From positions 62,001 to 126,000 of the forward strand of contig CALHIR010000001.1 of the NCBI GenBank assembly GCA_938030705.1: 64,000 nucleotides of DNA. Reading direction: 5' to 3'. A model generated the notes under the pieces. The model had not been told where the DNA came from, did not search any database, and saw nothing but the letters and a program-made list of their open reading frames with translations. The translations under genes and the position numbers were made by a program. This document shows, one piece after another, positions 58,101-63,473 of this stretch (position 1 is its first letter; each line of letters starts with the position of its first letter). Source of the DNA: Candidatus Poseidoniaceae archaeon. Lineage in GTDB: Archaea > Thermoplasmatota > Poseidoniia > Poseidoniales > Poseidoniaceae.

Positions 58101-59989
58101 GTCTTGCTGACGACGGTGCTGAGAACCAAGACGCTACCACCTTCGACGTGGTGTTCTCGGTTGCTCCAGTCAACGACGCTCCGGTCATCAAGGATTGGAA
58201 CCGCTCGACTGACACCGTGATGGTGGCTGACAACGGCTCGATCCCTGCGCTCCCATGGTCCATCTCCTTGATGGAAGATGACGAGAATGTGGCGAACCTG
58301 ACCTACGACCTTTCGGCTATCAAGGCTGACGTTGACCACGAGTTGGATGACTTGACCTGGACGGTTGAATCCACCGACCAGTGTGTTTACACGAACTACT
58401 TCACCACGACCATCGTCGGTGATGACATCGTGTTCGACCTGATTGAGGATGCAACCACCAACGCCAACGACTGGGAGATTGACTACCTCAACAACAACGG
58501 TATCCACCAGATTGGTCCGTCCGGTTCAGAGTTCTGTCAGATCCGCTTGGTCCTCCGAGACACACCAACGGCGCCCATTACTCAAGGCGAATACAACACC
58601 TTCGTGCCAAACTACGACAACGCCACAATGGCCATTGCAAACTACCAGCAAGGTGTTGCTACGAAGGAAATCGGTGTTCGTGTTGAGAACGTCCGTGAGC
58701 AGGTCCCAGACTACTACTTTGACGACCAGCTTGGCTTCGACTTCAACGGTGTATCCAACATCATGCCCGGAACTTACGTCCCGGTCAGTGTCACCGTGAA
58801 CGGTGGTGGCGATGAAGGCCCGTACCGATACGACCACATGTTGGCGATCACCTACCACTCCGACGGTCACGATGATGTCGAGTTGACTCGCTACTACGAT
58901 GTCCCCGATTACGGTGGAAGCGTGAAGTTCACTGAGGATGTTTACATCACCAAGGACACTTCTGAAATCTGGATTGAGATGGATGTTTTGACCTGTGTGC
59001 GCCTGCCAGCCGATGGCGGTTGCGACATGTCGGTGACCACGGCTGACCGATTCCAGGAAGACGAACCAGGATCCCACTACGCCATCATCAACAACGTGCA
59101 AAGTGACGACCCATGGTCCAAGCCCGGTCAATACGGCAAGAACGCTACGAAGACGTCGGAACGCCGACCTCTCCTCCAAGACAGCAACTGGTGTAACAAC
59201 ATCATGACCTCGCTTGCTACTGCTGATGTGTGTAACCACGCTAACCAGCCGGCCAGCAACTTCTTGGCAGTGGACCAACCACTTCCAACGGTTGTCAACA
59301 CCATCGGTTCTTCGGCCGTTCCATCGTTCGCCCCAAGCATTGTCGCTGTGGCCCTCACGGGTCTCTTCGTCAGTGCGCTCTCCTTCGCCAGCCGCCGTGC
59401 TGATGACGAAGAAGAAGTGGAGACGATGGCTGAAGACGACGCTGCCGTCAGCCCTGTGATCGCTACCATCCTGATGGTGGCCATCACCGTGGTGCTGTCC
59501 GGTGTCATCTACGTGTGGGCTTCCAGCCTCGCCGAAACCGACGTGAAGGGTGTGCCTCGTTTGATCTTTGATATCGAAGATGTCAACGCCTTGGACTCCG
59601 ATGAAGGTCACTGGCAAATTCGTGTTTCACAGACACAAACTCCGCTTGCGACACAGGCAGTTGAAGTGAAGATCCTTTACACCAACTCCACTGGCGCACT
59701 GGTGACGCACACAGCGAACCTTGGCGACAGTTCAGGTGTTTACGGATTCAGTCCAAGGAACAGTGATAGCTTTGTCACCTTTGCAGACTCTGTGTCGATT
59801 GAGGGAAGCGGTGAAGGCATCCGTTCAGTCTCGACGTTCAACACTGGAGACACCATCTTCGTGCGCACACACGCTCCTGACGGTACACCTCTTGAAGGTG
59901 CAACCATCACGTTGAGCTACTCACCACTTGTTGGTGACTCTGCGCTGTTGGCCAAGTGGGACAACCTGGACTACGACAAGCGACCCTGA
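46151..59989 (+). CDS. Giant (4612-residue) surface protein with beta-helix, Tyr-rich and cadherin-like modules and a C-terminal pilin domain
   Basis: Approximate domain order by residue: signal/anchor 1-35 after a Lys-rich start; a wall-protein-like N-domain to about 330 ending YPVAIDPSI; a Tyr-rich patch 338-375; a DNRLRE-like beta-domain to about 535; Ig-like units; a nidogen-like segment near 1064 (FVVEWRDMAYYTYGQ). Then comes a long right-handed beta-helix region about 1330-3500, interrupted by a second Tyr/Gly/Pro-rich stretch 2268-2400 and a pre-peptidase-like domain 3117-3217 (DSWGDGGATITVLE). A DOMON/CBM9-like unit follows (about 3500-3670, TVDGSDEDWNG), then cadherin-like repeats to about 4220 (NDAPVI twice). 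It ends in a membrane helix 4396-4414, a short charged linker and a pilin helix 4433-4457 with a beta-rich head. Own promoter and terminators. Likely a long surface adhesin or envelope fibre; target unknown. Confidence 0.93.
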   Translation: MLGNKKNKKKTVFGGIGVALLLCALMVLMPMSGYVNNDEKTATVESVEADSTGAEDYFALPEKLAEADYEYDPSLELQGMRDAKTKAFLNEDGTITQMVANEPLHYMSGDGTWEDIDLNIQAYPEGWGVTENTFMTYFAPEVANGISVQANEFVDPLISGINPMLVTLDVSGSAPEPFIAPPASNGVDVGGNVIRYPLAEGYDLDYSVESTQVKQNLIVREAPVLPEAAEYFGLSEGMRMPVGYALFSGETMLGEELFKTQEDLQIRHIETGELLAEIPAPMIMEAGSEEPYTGTFFVQVYGPEILLITVVETDWLLDEDRVYPVAIDPSIRVNSATGGYCYIYYAYCYTSSYRYHYRYYGSYYYIPWHKYTFTSSTALPSGATVDKIEWKKYMSYAYGSTRTFQVKVLESCGMAPRYSYSMGSGSCSGSTLSASYMARNYGGTAARSLKASIGLSPSAATVSSSGTGWKTVNLCNSATACGATSGGVSIITNALNNAGTVGIGEYYTGGSTYFYTYAYASGSRNSHLLVTYSGGTDADAPTSDFVPYTGIDSYIEGERTLFIKLTDMSGIDTTSSGAPQLYYSTDGGSSWSSTTYGLGSNNQFDAGELVSIGTCSSTATDCRFKARVDDLSYGDDFRYYWKFQDLNQGSNGANVGYEPALTGTQTSPTPYQVDIVDPANAPTSHKKMTVLTTDVHAGSYYNPQGFLDRQMTYYSDSDEYFFEFDTSSCGTGSSSCFYTGTSTFYANWIARGSTAPATGYYGMNSGTNKFNQNLWNNNGDGYLQVSAKDGPGMNVIFVYNSAKNAWATVGVDTETGIDTPLTGGSKASSSVSYGYSQAYKFAIPGDITGDFGTFKFNSTGSSTTANRMCVTTNGWYYFYRATSYDRCTSAYYMIYGSTSSYRWSGFALGSGYYGRQASTGDITYKVGNVAPTPDTFKPEMTHSAMQDSHAKSRTVSVSIIDGGDPASGLNVSSAAGTGPTLYHRITPDGGSAGSWTSTSMSQEAGKTRAQCALAACTWSADIEDLEVNDTVEYYFKAQDVSTVSQGINTNTSSTYSFERGDPNKVFVVEWRDMAYYTYGQLCTVQALFYDVTNEIEYKYDSNCRTTYNSWSIGYMDQTRQKGASIAHSSSTSFNTNPGHVPTTSNFRISTSSSSHAWESFDKGLVEVSNADTALTGTSNGRPYLYYCISSYYWNTYKARCNANIDIPAGFEFEYFGTTYDGDDSNDRIQLSRQGSMYFISNGNTNVERNLWTYHQPALPYSGSSLARPGTIAPFWTGYNQYYCYVTSSQDCSTYYRVMPYEGKGTDVTADITSDPVWDLTDSPIRINPSNDYLVVSSDLTIKPGVQILVAPGKGISFDGSCTKMTALGNATHPINFTGMNGGEWTGMAFTDDCTTTGGTDDRHQYSYVNFNNTTDAVFRSGSRHDNTGPSCGSATADCNTGNYTMSDVTFTNVGAVFTHGSGQGTVVTMEDFSIDGADEACFNFPENTIATLKEGSIKNCNTDGKSWGGTIVNYPGSTAGALHAENLTVENSYVNFIDVDLQHVTVSNVSVTNPSAQTGVAIDSMYGSNSNVVIHNVDADSYANSGINAMGSILMTDVDLGSADLWLIPGGWSQTGNGPSSSNAVFDTITAGDITMQRMHPGTFTDITAEDVSMSGSSIVTETLEMDNWDMDAFTVSGCGWTMILDTPSFESFKSSCSSSSAKNQISINDATIAHGASSAHVIDGRNTHITLGESSITSTGVSSGTTEVAKARSGTNVVLIDVDLNGNDCSDSNGDTGNCAYDVSSSSSNPSMLYFGGLANVSVYRLSQSTKVYKADHTVTASLLDGSMNELFQVGRHTTDSNGNTSVWVVVEDSDGTAYEDHIVRAFGTAGQNETYPEDFPDITLRSSWYPTNGYTWGTHLDLLLEPAPITFNDPALNCYKLINDGFYTGQQMSTGGYDLTGNYDSNTNTFTFDDTSITVSADLMLDTCGFELQGGSLRVLSTATSSPVITIKDAGFLTANNDGTSGSPAAIRAVSSTYGMHIDIQNGGTLTLDNANMRDIAWDTTTESALYIGNGATLNMMDSATIFGASATADEMATVKIQGGSANIDSSSIINTGQTGTAIWIENSGATLSDIIVKNAAIGIQSYNGAPQVDGFTSNGNTVGINAYGGMSLPTIYRSTSLSGATAGWTTYKIDLSTYLGTGDYLQVGANSVFAGGNAHPSYNYATSKYYFITDRMNIMFEDDSGNAWNITDSSQEGYYPYGSNDPAVTANTHTYNGGDGGAPSWHCNYYGYDYGPNYGSYEGYYYYLYRYWLGQSVSWPNYYDAPDEFGFSWESTDFSPTGNYQSRYPYKYWGYYSPSFYFGGVYAPPEGGNGQPSTGPGQPGNVGNPPSYASGGYPNNYGVCLDYAYTYYMNSGEGARMTYPVVDISSATANGGNISKVYLWMDVLHRGADNYQDRYDFVARSGNDPSDLGDYVRESGTPLFKEGTITGADTGIEIGGAFAAGHFEDIDVVGPSQAGLEVVGQTAASANRLNVSSGNYGVLVANTASGQIDLDNLDLENQAVAGIYYQADLGGDLTGTFTGSAGAAFKYASRTSATVELANMNIENNAVGIETDGSGDFTLTDVVMSNTKDVLITGSSTMEFVEGTIDTSSVEVTGSGEFTRLRQVDITLQANVSGVAEDVDGTTVILKDAEGAVTGMAETDANGVANDITYVTQTINSGACSSICVSNLNGYEAVASATIAYSWTNSNSNEADFRYVFHSMSLTDTSGNADTVYLEDEFTARICYSSTAYIKQDRCASGISSTGSRTFTNGLVEYGYLRSHSGNDLAGETIMMDAPFMYLAQGKHNWNGSTWISTASYDFEGNNRMYPYYSGESSLYMHDASVTAVAVSSSGVPQGFTVGYRYYSLNVDMDNTTISGVASVIGAMGYGYYNQYELDFFKLTNNTFVHYKGYTELNNAINLGDICVIMNGGDGNIIDNNNFVDCGVGVFSERSPYYYTHSTNEIGTDNLTVTNNVFNDGGEIADVWLYNSNEAQGVTITDNEFNPSNGHAVAIYNGKTEDVLIQDNTVEGGDDAFYLNRVTDFTIDNNDIGGISDDTSTGVYIFRGSGNITDNTLTDADGGIYLDSMEAPPSPTSSLCSIGSSDYRRSTSCSWNLASGKSAEVNLGTDSWGYEISLEITKPDGSKDSWPTYSFSSNTNYAPLRTYSDAGNYTLVVSDSWGDGGATITVLESSGNSGSYAGPDVSGNTIGLSTGRTSPNAVGITATSCSSVAIQSASNTIDLGDNAVVIEDCDFSDVGSTLTGDGLSSTVGILADDTNSVLTLNGTDISGYATGVSKENGDLFMIGDASIAGSDYGVYAEDTYVVAIDAHVDGGSTGTGLHVVSSPDVWVYPMDASGLVGMYVEDTPFRWDGGVADATTALSVVDATGTVENMTWSAASTQVNAGNNAHVTSIGNTLNPSKIVVASSAVIDEANLMSIESTHLGAAPSSEVGLLLMSTDDERASYVSTSFQPEAMTVDGSDEDWNGGNALNPSGYAMPGVMSGDGTDDFMVTYIEGDGLYLGMTNTDLSTSDVLIYLNTGSGGSDVGYNGLGGAHNLPFSANYVLWADSDGSYDLYSYGFLGWSPSSLSTANVDVDVSTSLAEFGLPWSRIGGMPDEIDIVAIVQAETTADIDVVHPTQTLDSSATLQNLSKFMTVELTHGDLADGTLTSEVLVYQSYKGSTTATGQKNYDLMIKTPAACAYDWATVEDISLATNVVFDDSYVAGTGDTTNVQSTIDIARACPVIDTDGTDTNDGLVDFSRDEDSGAFTFSLTDLADDVQDEESSLTWTMTEGTMVSFNNNDLLDSALNGQDVTLTPKADQFGTMVFSFEVTDSNGLTDDHNITFTVNNINDAPVICNVERSDCMPIFSEDEENYNILPEGFGTHTKFLGDVSNATRSYIRDMANEQAPVRQVYTWSASAVDLGTSDDCSAFSVGIQNNELAITENTNNELGGKCTVTLGLADDGAENQDATTFDVVFSVAPVNDAPVIKDWNRSTDTVMVADNGSIPALPWSISLMEDDENVANLTYDLSAIKADVDHELDDLTWTVESTDQCVYTNYFTTTIVGDDIVFDLIEDATTNANDWEIDYLNNNGIHQIGPSGSEFCQIRLVLRDTPTAPITQGEYNTFVPNYDNATMAIANYQQGVATKEIGVRVENVREQVPDYYFDDQLGFDFNGVSNIMPGTYVPVSVTVNGGGDEGPYRYDHMLAITYHSDGHDDVELTRYYDVPDYGGSVKFTEDVYITKDTSEIWIEMDVLTCVRLPADGGCDMSVTTADRFQEDEPGSHYAIINNVQSDDPWSKPGQYGKNATKTSERRPLLQDSNWCNNIMTSLATADVCNHANQPASNFLAVDQPLPTVVNTIGSSAVPSFAPSIVAVALTGLFVSALSFASRRADDEEEVETMAEDDAAVSPVIATILMVAITVVLSGVIYVWASSLAETDVKGVPRLIFDIEDVNALDSDEGHWQIRVSQTQTPLATQAVEVKILYTNSTGALVTHTANLGDSSGVYGFSPRNSDSFVTFADSVSIEGSGEGIRSVSTFNTGDTIFVRTHAPDGTPLEGATITLSYSPLVGDSALLAKWDNLDYDKRP
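59426..59989 (+). other. In-frame archaeal type IV pilin module inside the giant gene
   Basis: Residues 4426-4612 of the giant protein begin MAEDDAAVSPVIATILMVAI and continue as the hydrophobic helix TVVLSGVIYVW. This is the archaeal pilin N-terminal domain with its SPVI signature, followed by a beta-rich head of about 150 residues. A class III cleavage motif (Asp-Ala before Ala-Val) fits residues 4430-4433. The internal ATG at 59426 follows AAGAAGTGGAGACG, so a separate 187-residue pilin could also be translated. Whether it is cleaved, started internally or kept fused cannot be told from sequence. Confidence 0.75.
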
Positions 59990-60010
59990 AACTAGGGTGA
60001 GCTAAGCGAC

Positions 60011-60023
60011 CGTCCTTTGGACG
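60011..60023 (+). terminator. First of two tandem hairpins after the giant gene
   Basis: CGTCC and GGACG form a 5-bp stem around TTT, 21 nt after the stop codon. It precedes a much longer hairpin, as in the tandem pair at 45775-45823. Confidence 0.45.
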
Positions 60024-60031
60024 AACGCCTC

Positions 60032-60062
60032 GGAGAGCGAGGCCCTCTCGGGCCTCCTCTCC
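60032..60062 (+). terminator. Long hairpin after the giant gene
   Basis: GGAGAG-C-GAGGCCC (60032-60045) pairs with GGGCCTC-CTCTCC (60050-60062) around TCTC: 13 base pairs with one bulged C. Only a weak T-rich stretch follows. It is expected to end or stabilise the 13.8-kb message. Confidence 0.7.
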
Positions 60063-60119
60063 CTGGTGTGCTTGTTGTGCTGTGCGAAGCCTTTCAAGGT
60101 AGGCAGTGCAGGTGCCGGT

Positions 60120-60794
60120 ATGGAAGACGACCATGGACCACCCGGCATCGTTGTGTTCGACTGTGATGGCGTCCTTGTGGATGCTGTCAGTTCGTGGAGA
60201 ACACTGCACGATGCTTTTGGAACAGACAATGCGCTGAACTTGAACCGGTTTATCCGGGGTGAGATCAGCGATGTGGAATTCATGCGCTCGGACATCCAGA
60301 TGTGGAAAGCCGTTCAGGACCCCATTCACCAGGATGAGTTGTTCCGTTCCTATGCCGGCGTCAAACTGATGGCGGGAGCACGGAAAACGGTCCAACGCCT
60401 CAAGGAAGAAGGCGTCTTCGTCGCTATCGTGAGTGCGGGTGTGGACCTCTTCGTGAGTTCCATTGCGAGCATGTTGGACGTTGATGATTGGATTGCGAAC
60501 GGGTTTGTCTTTGATGAGAAAGGATACCTGACCGATGAAGGCGTTTGCCGACTCCATGCCAGTGGAAAAGGTGAGGTCATCACTCGCTTGCTGGAGATGA
60601 ACGGCTTCACGCCCGAAGCATGTGTTTCAATCGGCGATTCTGAAATGGATCTCTCAATGCAGGTGGAGGGTAGTCGTTTCATCGGATTTAATCCCAGCCG
60701 AGCGTCCTCTGAAGAGGCATTTACTCAAGCGGGTGTGCCGATTGTTCGCAACAAAGACCTTCGAGACATTCTCCCGCTGATGGGTTTTAACTGA
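60120..60794 (+). CDS. HAD-superfamily phosphatase, phosphoserine-phosphatase-like
   Basis: A 224-residue HAD hydrolase. Motif I is FDCDGVLVD (nucleophile Asp14, general acid Asp16), motif II is the Ser in VSAGVDLF, motif III is likely the Lys in SGKGEV, and motif IV is GDSEMDL. The helical cap lies between motifs I and II, as in SerB-like enzymes. Phosphoserine or another small phosphate ester is the likely substrate. The start at the ATG at 60120 gives MEDDHGPPGIVVFDCDG; the frame upstream overlaps the terminator hairpins. It stands alone between the giant gene and the sugar transporter, with 54 nt before the latter. Confidence 0.87.
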   Translation: MEDDHGPPGIVVFDCDGVLVDAVSSWRTLHDAFGTDNALNLNRFIRGEISDVEFMRSDIQMWKAVQDPIHQDELFRSYAGVKLMAGARKTVQRLKEEGVFVAIVSAGVDLFVSSIASMLDVDDWIANGFVFDEKGYLTDEGVCRLHASGKGEVITRLLEMNGFTPEACVSIGDSEMDLSMQVEGSRFIGFNPSRASSEEAFTQAGVPIVRNKDLRDILPLMGFN

Positions 60795-60848
60795 GTCTGA
60801 AATTTCGTTGCGCACGAGGTTTAATTCATCCACCCTTTTGGTCACACC

Positions 60849-63473
60849 ATGGCCGTTGATGTTCACCAGCGGAAGGCCAGGCAAGTTTGCTTGGTTTTTC
60901 TCATGGTGGGCGTTGTCATGCTCTCGGGTTGTTTGGGCGGAAATGAGGTTGCTGTTGCGGGAGACCCCAATCAAGGTGGCCCGATTACGCTGACTGTTTG
61001 GCACACCTTCGCAGCAGAAAGTAAGGAAGAGAATGTCTTCCTTCAGTCAATTCAAGCCTTTGAATCTTCCAACCCGAACGTGACCGTTGATGTCGCTCTC
61101 GTTCCCTTCGGGGACGCAGACAACCTCTTCATGACCGCTGCACAAGGCGGTGAAGCACCCGACCTCATGCGTTTGTCAAGTGATCAGTTAGGGGCCATCG
61201 GTGAGGTGAGGGTCGATGGATTTCCTCTTCTAGAGGACCTGCGTCCTCATCTGACACCCACCGAACGAGCTGAATTCGATGCCCGCGCTCTTCATGCGAT
61301 GCGCTACGGTGATGCCTTGTACGGAATCCCCGCCAGCCAAGATTCGCTCTCTTTGGTTTACAACAAGGCGCTTTTCGATGCGAGAGGCGTGGCCTATCCC
61401 GATGCTTCGTGGACCCAAAACGACCTGCTTGAGGCCGCTCAAGCCTTGACCCACCAAGACGTCCAAGGGCTTGCGCTCCCCGTCAAATCCGCCTACTGGT
61501 GGTTTGGTTTCCAGGCCGGCTACAACGGGTCTCTGTTCAATCAGGCCGGTCAACCTACGCTGAATTCAACCGGTTCGGCCCAAGCCCTTGACTGGCTTTT
61601 GGATTTGGAATTGGAACACGAGGTTGTGGCGACTGGCACCCAAACAGAAGGCATGAAAAACCAATTTATCGGCTCCAAAGCCGCCATGATCGTCGATGGT
61701 CCCTGGAATTGGGCCACATACGAATCAAGCCGTCTTGATGTGGGTCAAGCGATGTTGCCCATCATCGATGAGACCGGACAGCGGGTAGCGCCGTTGGTGA
61801 CCTACAAAGGTTGGACGGTGAGTAAACAAAGCCCCCAAAAAATGGCTGCCGTTGAGTTGGCCCTTTTTCTCTCCAGCAGTGAAGTTCAGAAATCCTTTGC
61901 TTTGGACACTTACACTTTACCCACGCACGTTTCGCTTGCGAATGATTCTGAAATCAAAGCCGACCCAGTTCTCTCCGGTTTTATGGAGCAAATTGAGGTG
62001 GGAACGCCTGCCCCAACCACACGGGCCATGGCCATGGTCTACGGCCCGTTGGTCACTGCTTTTGAGCAAGTTTACACCGATACCTCAACGGCTGAAGAGG
62101 CCTTAACCGGTGCCAACACCGAATTGATTTCCATCGTCAACGGGCTCCAACGAGCCGATGCCCCGCCAGCCAACATCGGCTACCGTACGGTCTCTGTCAA
62201 CTTCACAACGGACGGTTCTTCCACATACACCGTTCTTGTGGACGGTGAACTTCACAGTCGTCTGGTCGAATCCACACCACCGGACGAAGCTCTGCCTCAC
62301 TATGCCTCATGCCGAGCAGACGGTCTGGAAATGGTCGAGTTCAACGGAGACCGAATCCTCCCTGCCGGTTCGACGCTGATTGAATGCGACCTGACGGGTA
62401 TGGTGCCCAACACGGTTCACGATGTGGTGGTCCAAGGGGAATCAAACCTTGTCTTTGAGGCCAGTCTGACCACCACCGTGGGTGATGTTCTACCACGCAC
62501 AGGCGACACCTCTCCGGTGTTGTTCGCTTTGGGCGCTATTTTCCTCTCGCTCGTGGTGTTGCTCGGATACGGTCGGGCGATGGATGTGAGGGCAGGGCGA
62601 ATTCACGGCAAGTCTGCCCATTTCTACATCGCTCCGGCGATGTTTGCGTTGGCCATGCTCACCTTTTATCCTGTTTTGTACGGTATTTGGCTCGCTTTTA
62701 CTGACGCTGATGCGACTCGGCTCGGCGATGAAGCCTTCATTGGTCTTGCAAATTTCATTGAGGTCTTCTCGGCCTCTGGTTTCCTTCGCGTCACCTTGTT
62801 TACCTTGGTTTGGACGGTGGTGAACGTTGCGGCACACATTGGGTTGGGCCTGTTTTTGGCCATGGTACTTCAATATGCCAACATCCGAGGAAAGACCGCC
62901 TATCGAACGGTTCTTCTCCTCCCTTGGGCCATTCCATCCTACATTTCTGTCCTTGTTTGGAAGGGTATGTTTCAGCCGGAAGGATTGGTCAACGCCGTTT
63001 TGGGAACCAATTTCCATTTTCTTGCAGAACCGACCGGGGCCCAAATCGTGGTGATTTTTGTCAACATCTGGCTGGGTGTTCCGTTCATGATGATGTCGTT
63101 GAGCGGTGCTCTTCAGTCCCTTCCTCGTGAGATGTACGAGGCAGCCAAACTCGACGGTGTTGGGGCATGGGACACCTTCAGGCATCTGACGCTTCCAAAT
63201 CTAAAAAGCGCCCTCGTACCCCTTTCTTTGTTGGGATTCATTTGGACGTTTAACATGTTCAACGTCATTTACTTGCTCACCGATGGCGGGCCGGACCTGT
63301 ATTTTGGTGAGCCCGGGCAAACGGACATCCTCATCACGTATGTTTACGATGTGGCGTTTAGAGACGGTGCATACGGCGTTGCCGCCGCTTGGTCAGTCGT
63401 GATTTTCATGATGCTGGTCGCCTTTTCTTGGACCTACATGAAGGGGACACAAGCCACGGAGGCGGCAGCATGA
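60849..63473 (+). CDS. Carbohydrate ABC transporter: binding lipoprotein fused to MalF-type permease
   Basis: An 874-residue protein with two parts that are normally separate. Residues 1-28 are a lipoprotein signal with lipobox LSGC (Cys28). Residues about 45-430 form an extracellular solute-binding domain of family 1 (LTVWHTFAAESKEENVF; AMIVDGPWNWATYE; PLVTYKGWTVSK). A Cys-containing linker domain and a helix at about 556-577 follow. Residues about 595-870 are a six-helix MalF-like permease with the EAA loop EAAKLDGVGAWDTFRHLTLPN. Family 1 proteins bind sugars such as maltose-type oligosaccharides. The next permease starts in the stop codon (ATGA). The ATPase partner is not in the window. 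Clean single frame, so not an assembly join by eye. Confidence 0.92.
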   Translation: MAVDVHQRKARQVCLVFLMVGVVMLSGCLGGNEVAVAGDPNQGGPITLTVWHTFAAESKEENVFLQSIQAFESSNPNVTVDVALVPFGDADNLFMTAAQGGEAPDLMRLSSDQLGAIGEVRVDGFPLLEDLRPHLTPTERAEFDARALHAMRYGDALYGIPASQDSLSLVYNKALFDARGVAYPDASWTQNDLLEAAQALTHQDVQGLALPVKSAYWWFGFQAGYNGSLFNQAGQPTLNSTGSAQALDWLLDLELEHEVVATGTQTEGMKNQFIGSKAAMIVDGPWNWATYESSRLDVGQAMLPIIDETGQRVAPLVTYKGWTVSKQSPQKMAAVELALFLSSSEVQKSFALDTYTLPTHVSLANDSEIKADPVLSGFMEQIEVGTPAPTTRAMAMVYGPLVTAFEQVYTDTSTAEEALTGANTELISIVNGLQRADAPPANIGYRTVSVNFTTDGSSTYTVLVDGELHSRLVESTPPDEALPHYASCRADGLEMVEFNGDRILPAGSTLIECDLTGMVPNTVHDVVVQGESNLVFEASLTTTVGDVLPRTGDTSPVLFALGAIFLSLVVLLGYGRAMDVRAGRIHGKSAHFYIAPAMFALAMLTFYPVLYGIWLAFTDADATRLGDEAFIGLANFIEVFSASGFLRVTLFTLVWTVVNVAAHIGLGLFLAMVLQYANIRGKTAYRTVLLLPWAIPSYISVLVWKGMFQPEGLVNAVLGTNFHFLAEPTGAQIVVIFVNIWLGVPFMMMSLSGALQSLPREMYEAAKLDGVGAWDTFRHLTLPNLKSALVPLSLLGFIWTFNMFNVIYLLTDGGPDLYFGEPGQTDILITYVYDVAFRDGAYGVAAAWSVVIFMMLVAFSWTYMKGTQATEAAA

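Noticed and set aside
58526-59617. A 363-codon minus-strand frame inside the giant surface gene
   Set aside because: Antisense to a continuous, domain-rich coding frame; composition (Val, His, Asp-rich) is typical of reverse-strand shadows.
46151-59989. The giant ORF as a chimera or assembly artefact
   Set aside because: The frame is open over 13.8 kb, with a promoter and start at one end, terminators at the other, and consistent codon use and domain style throughout. No evidence of a join was seen by eye.
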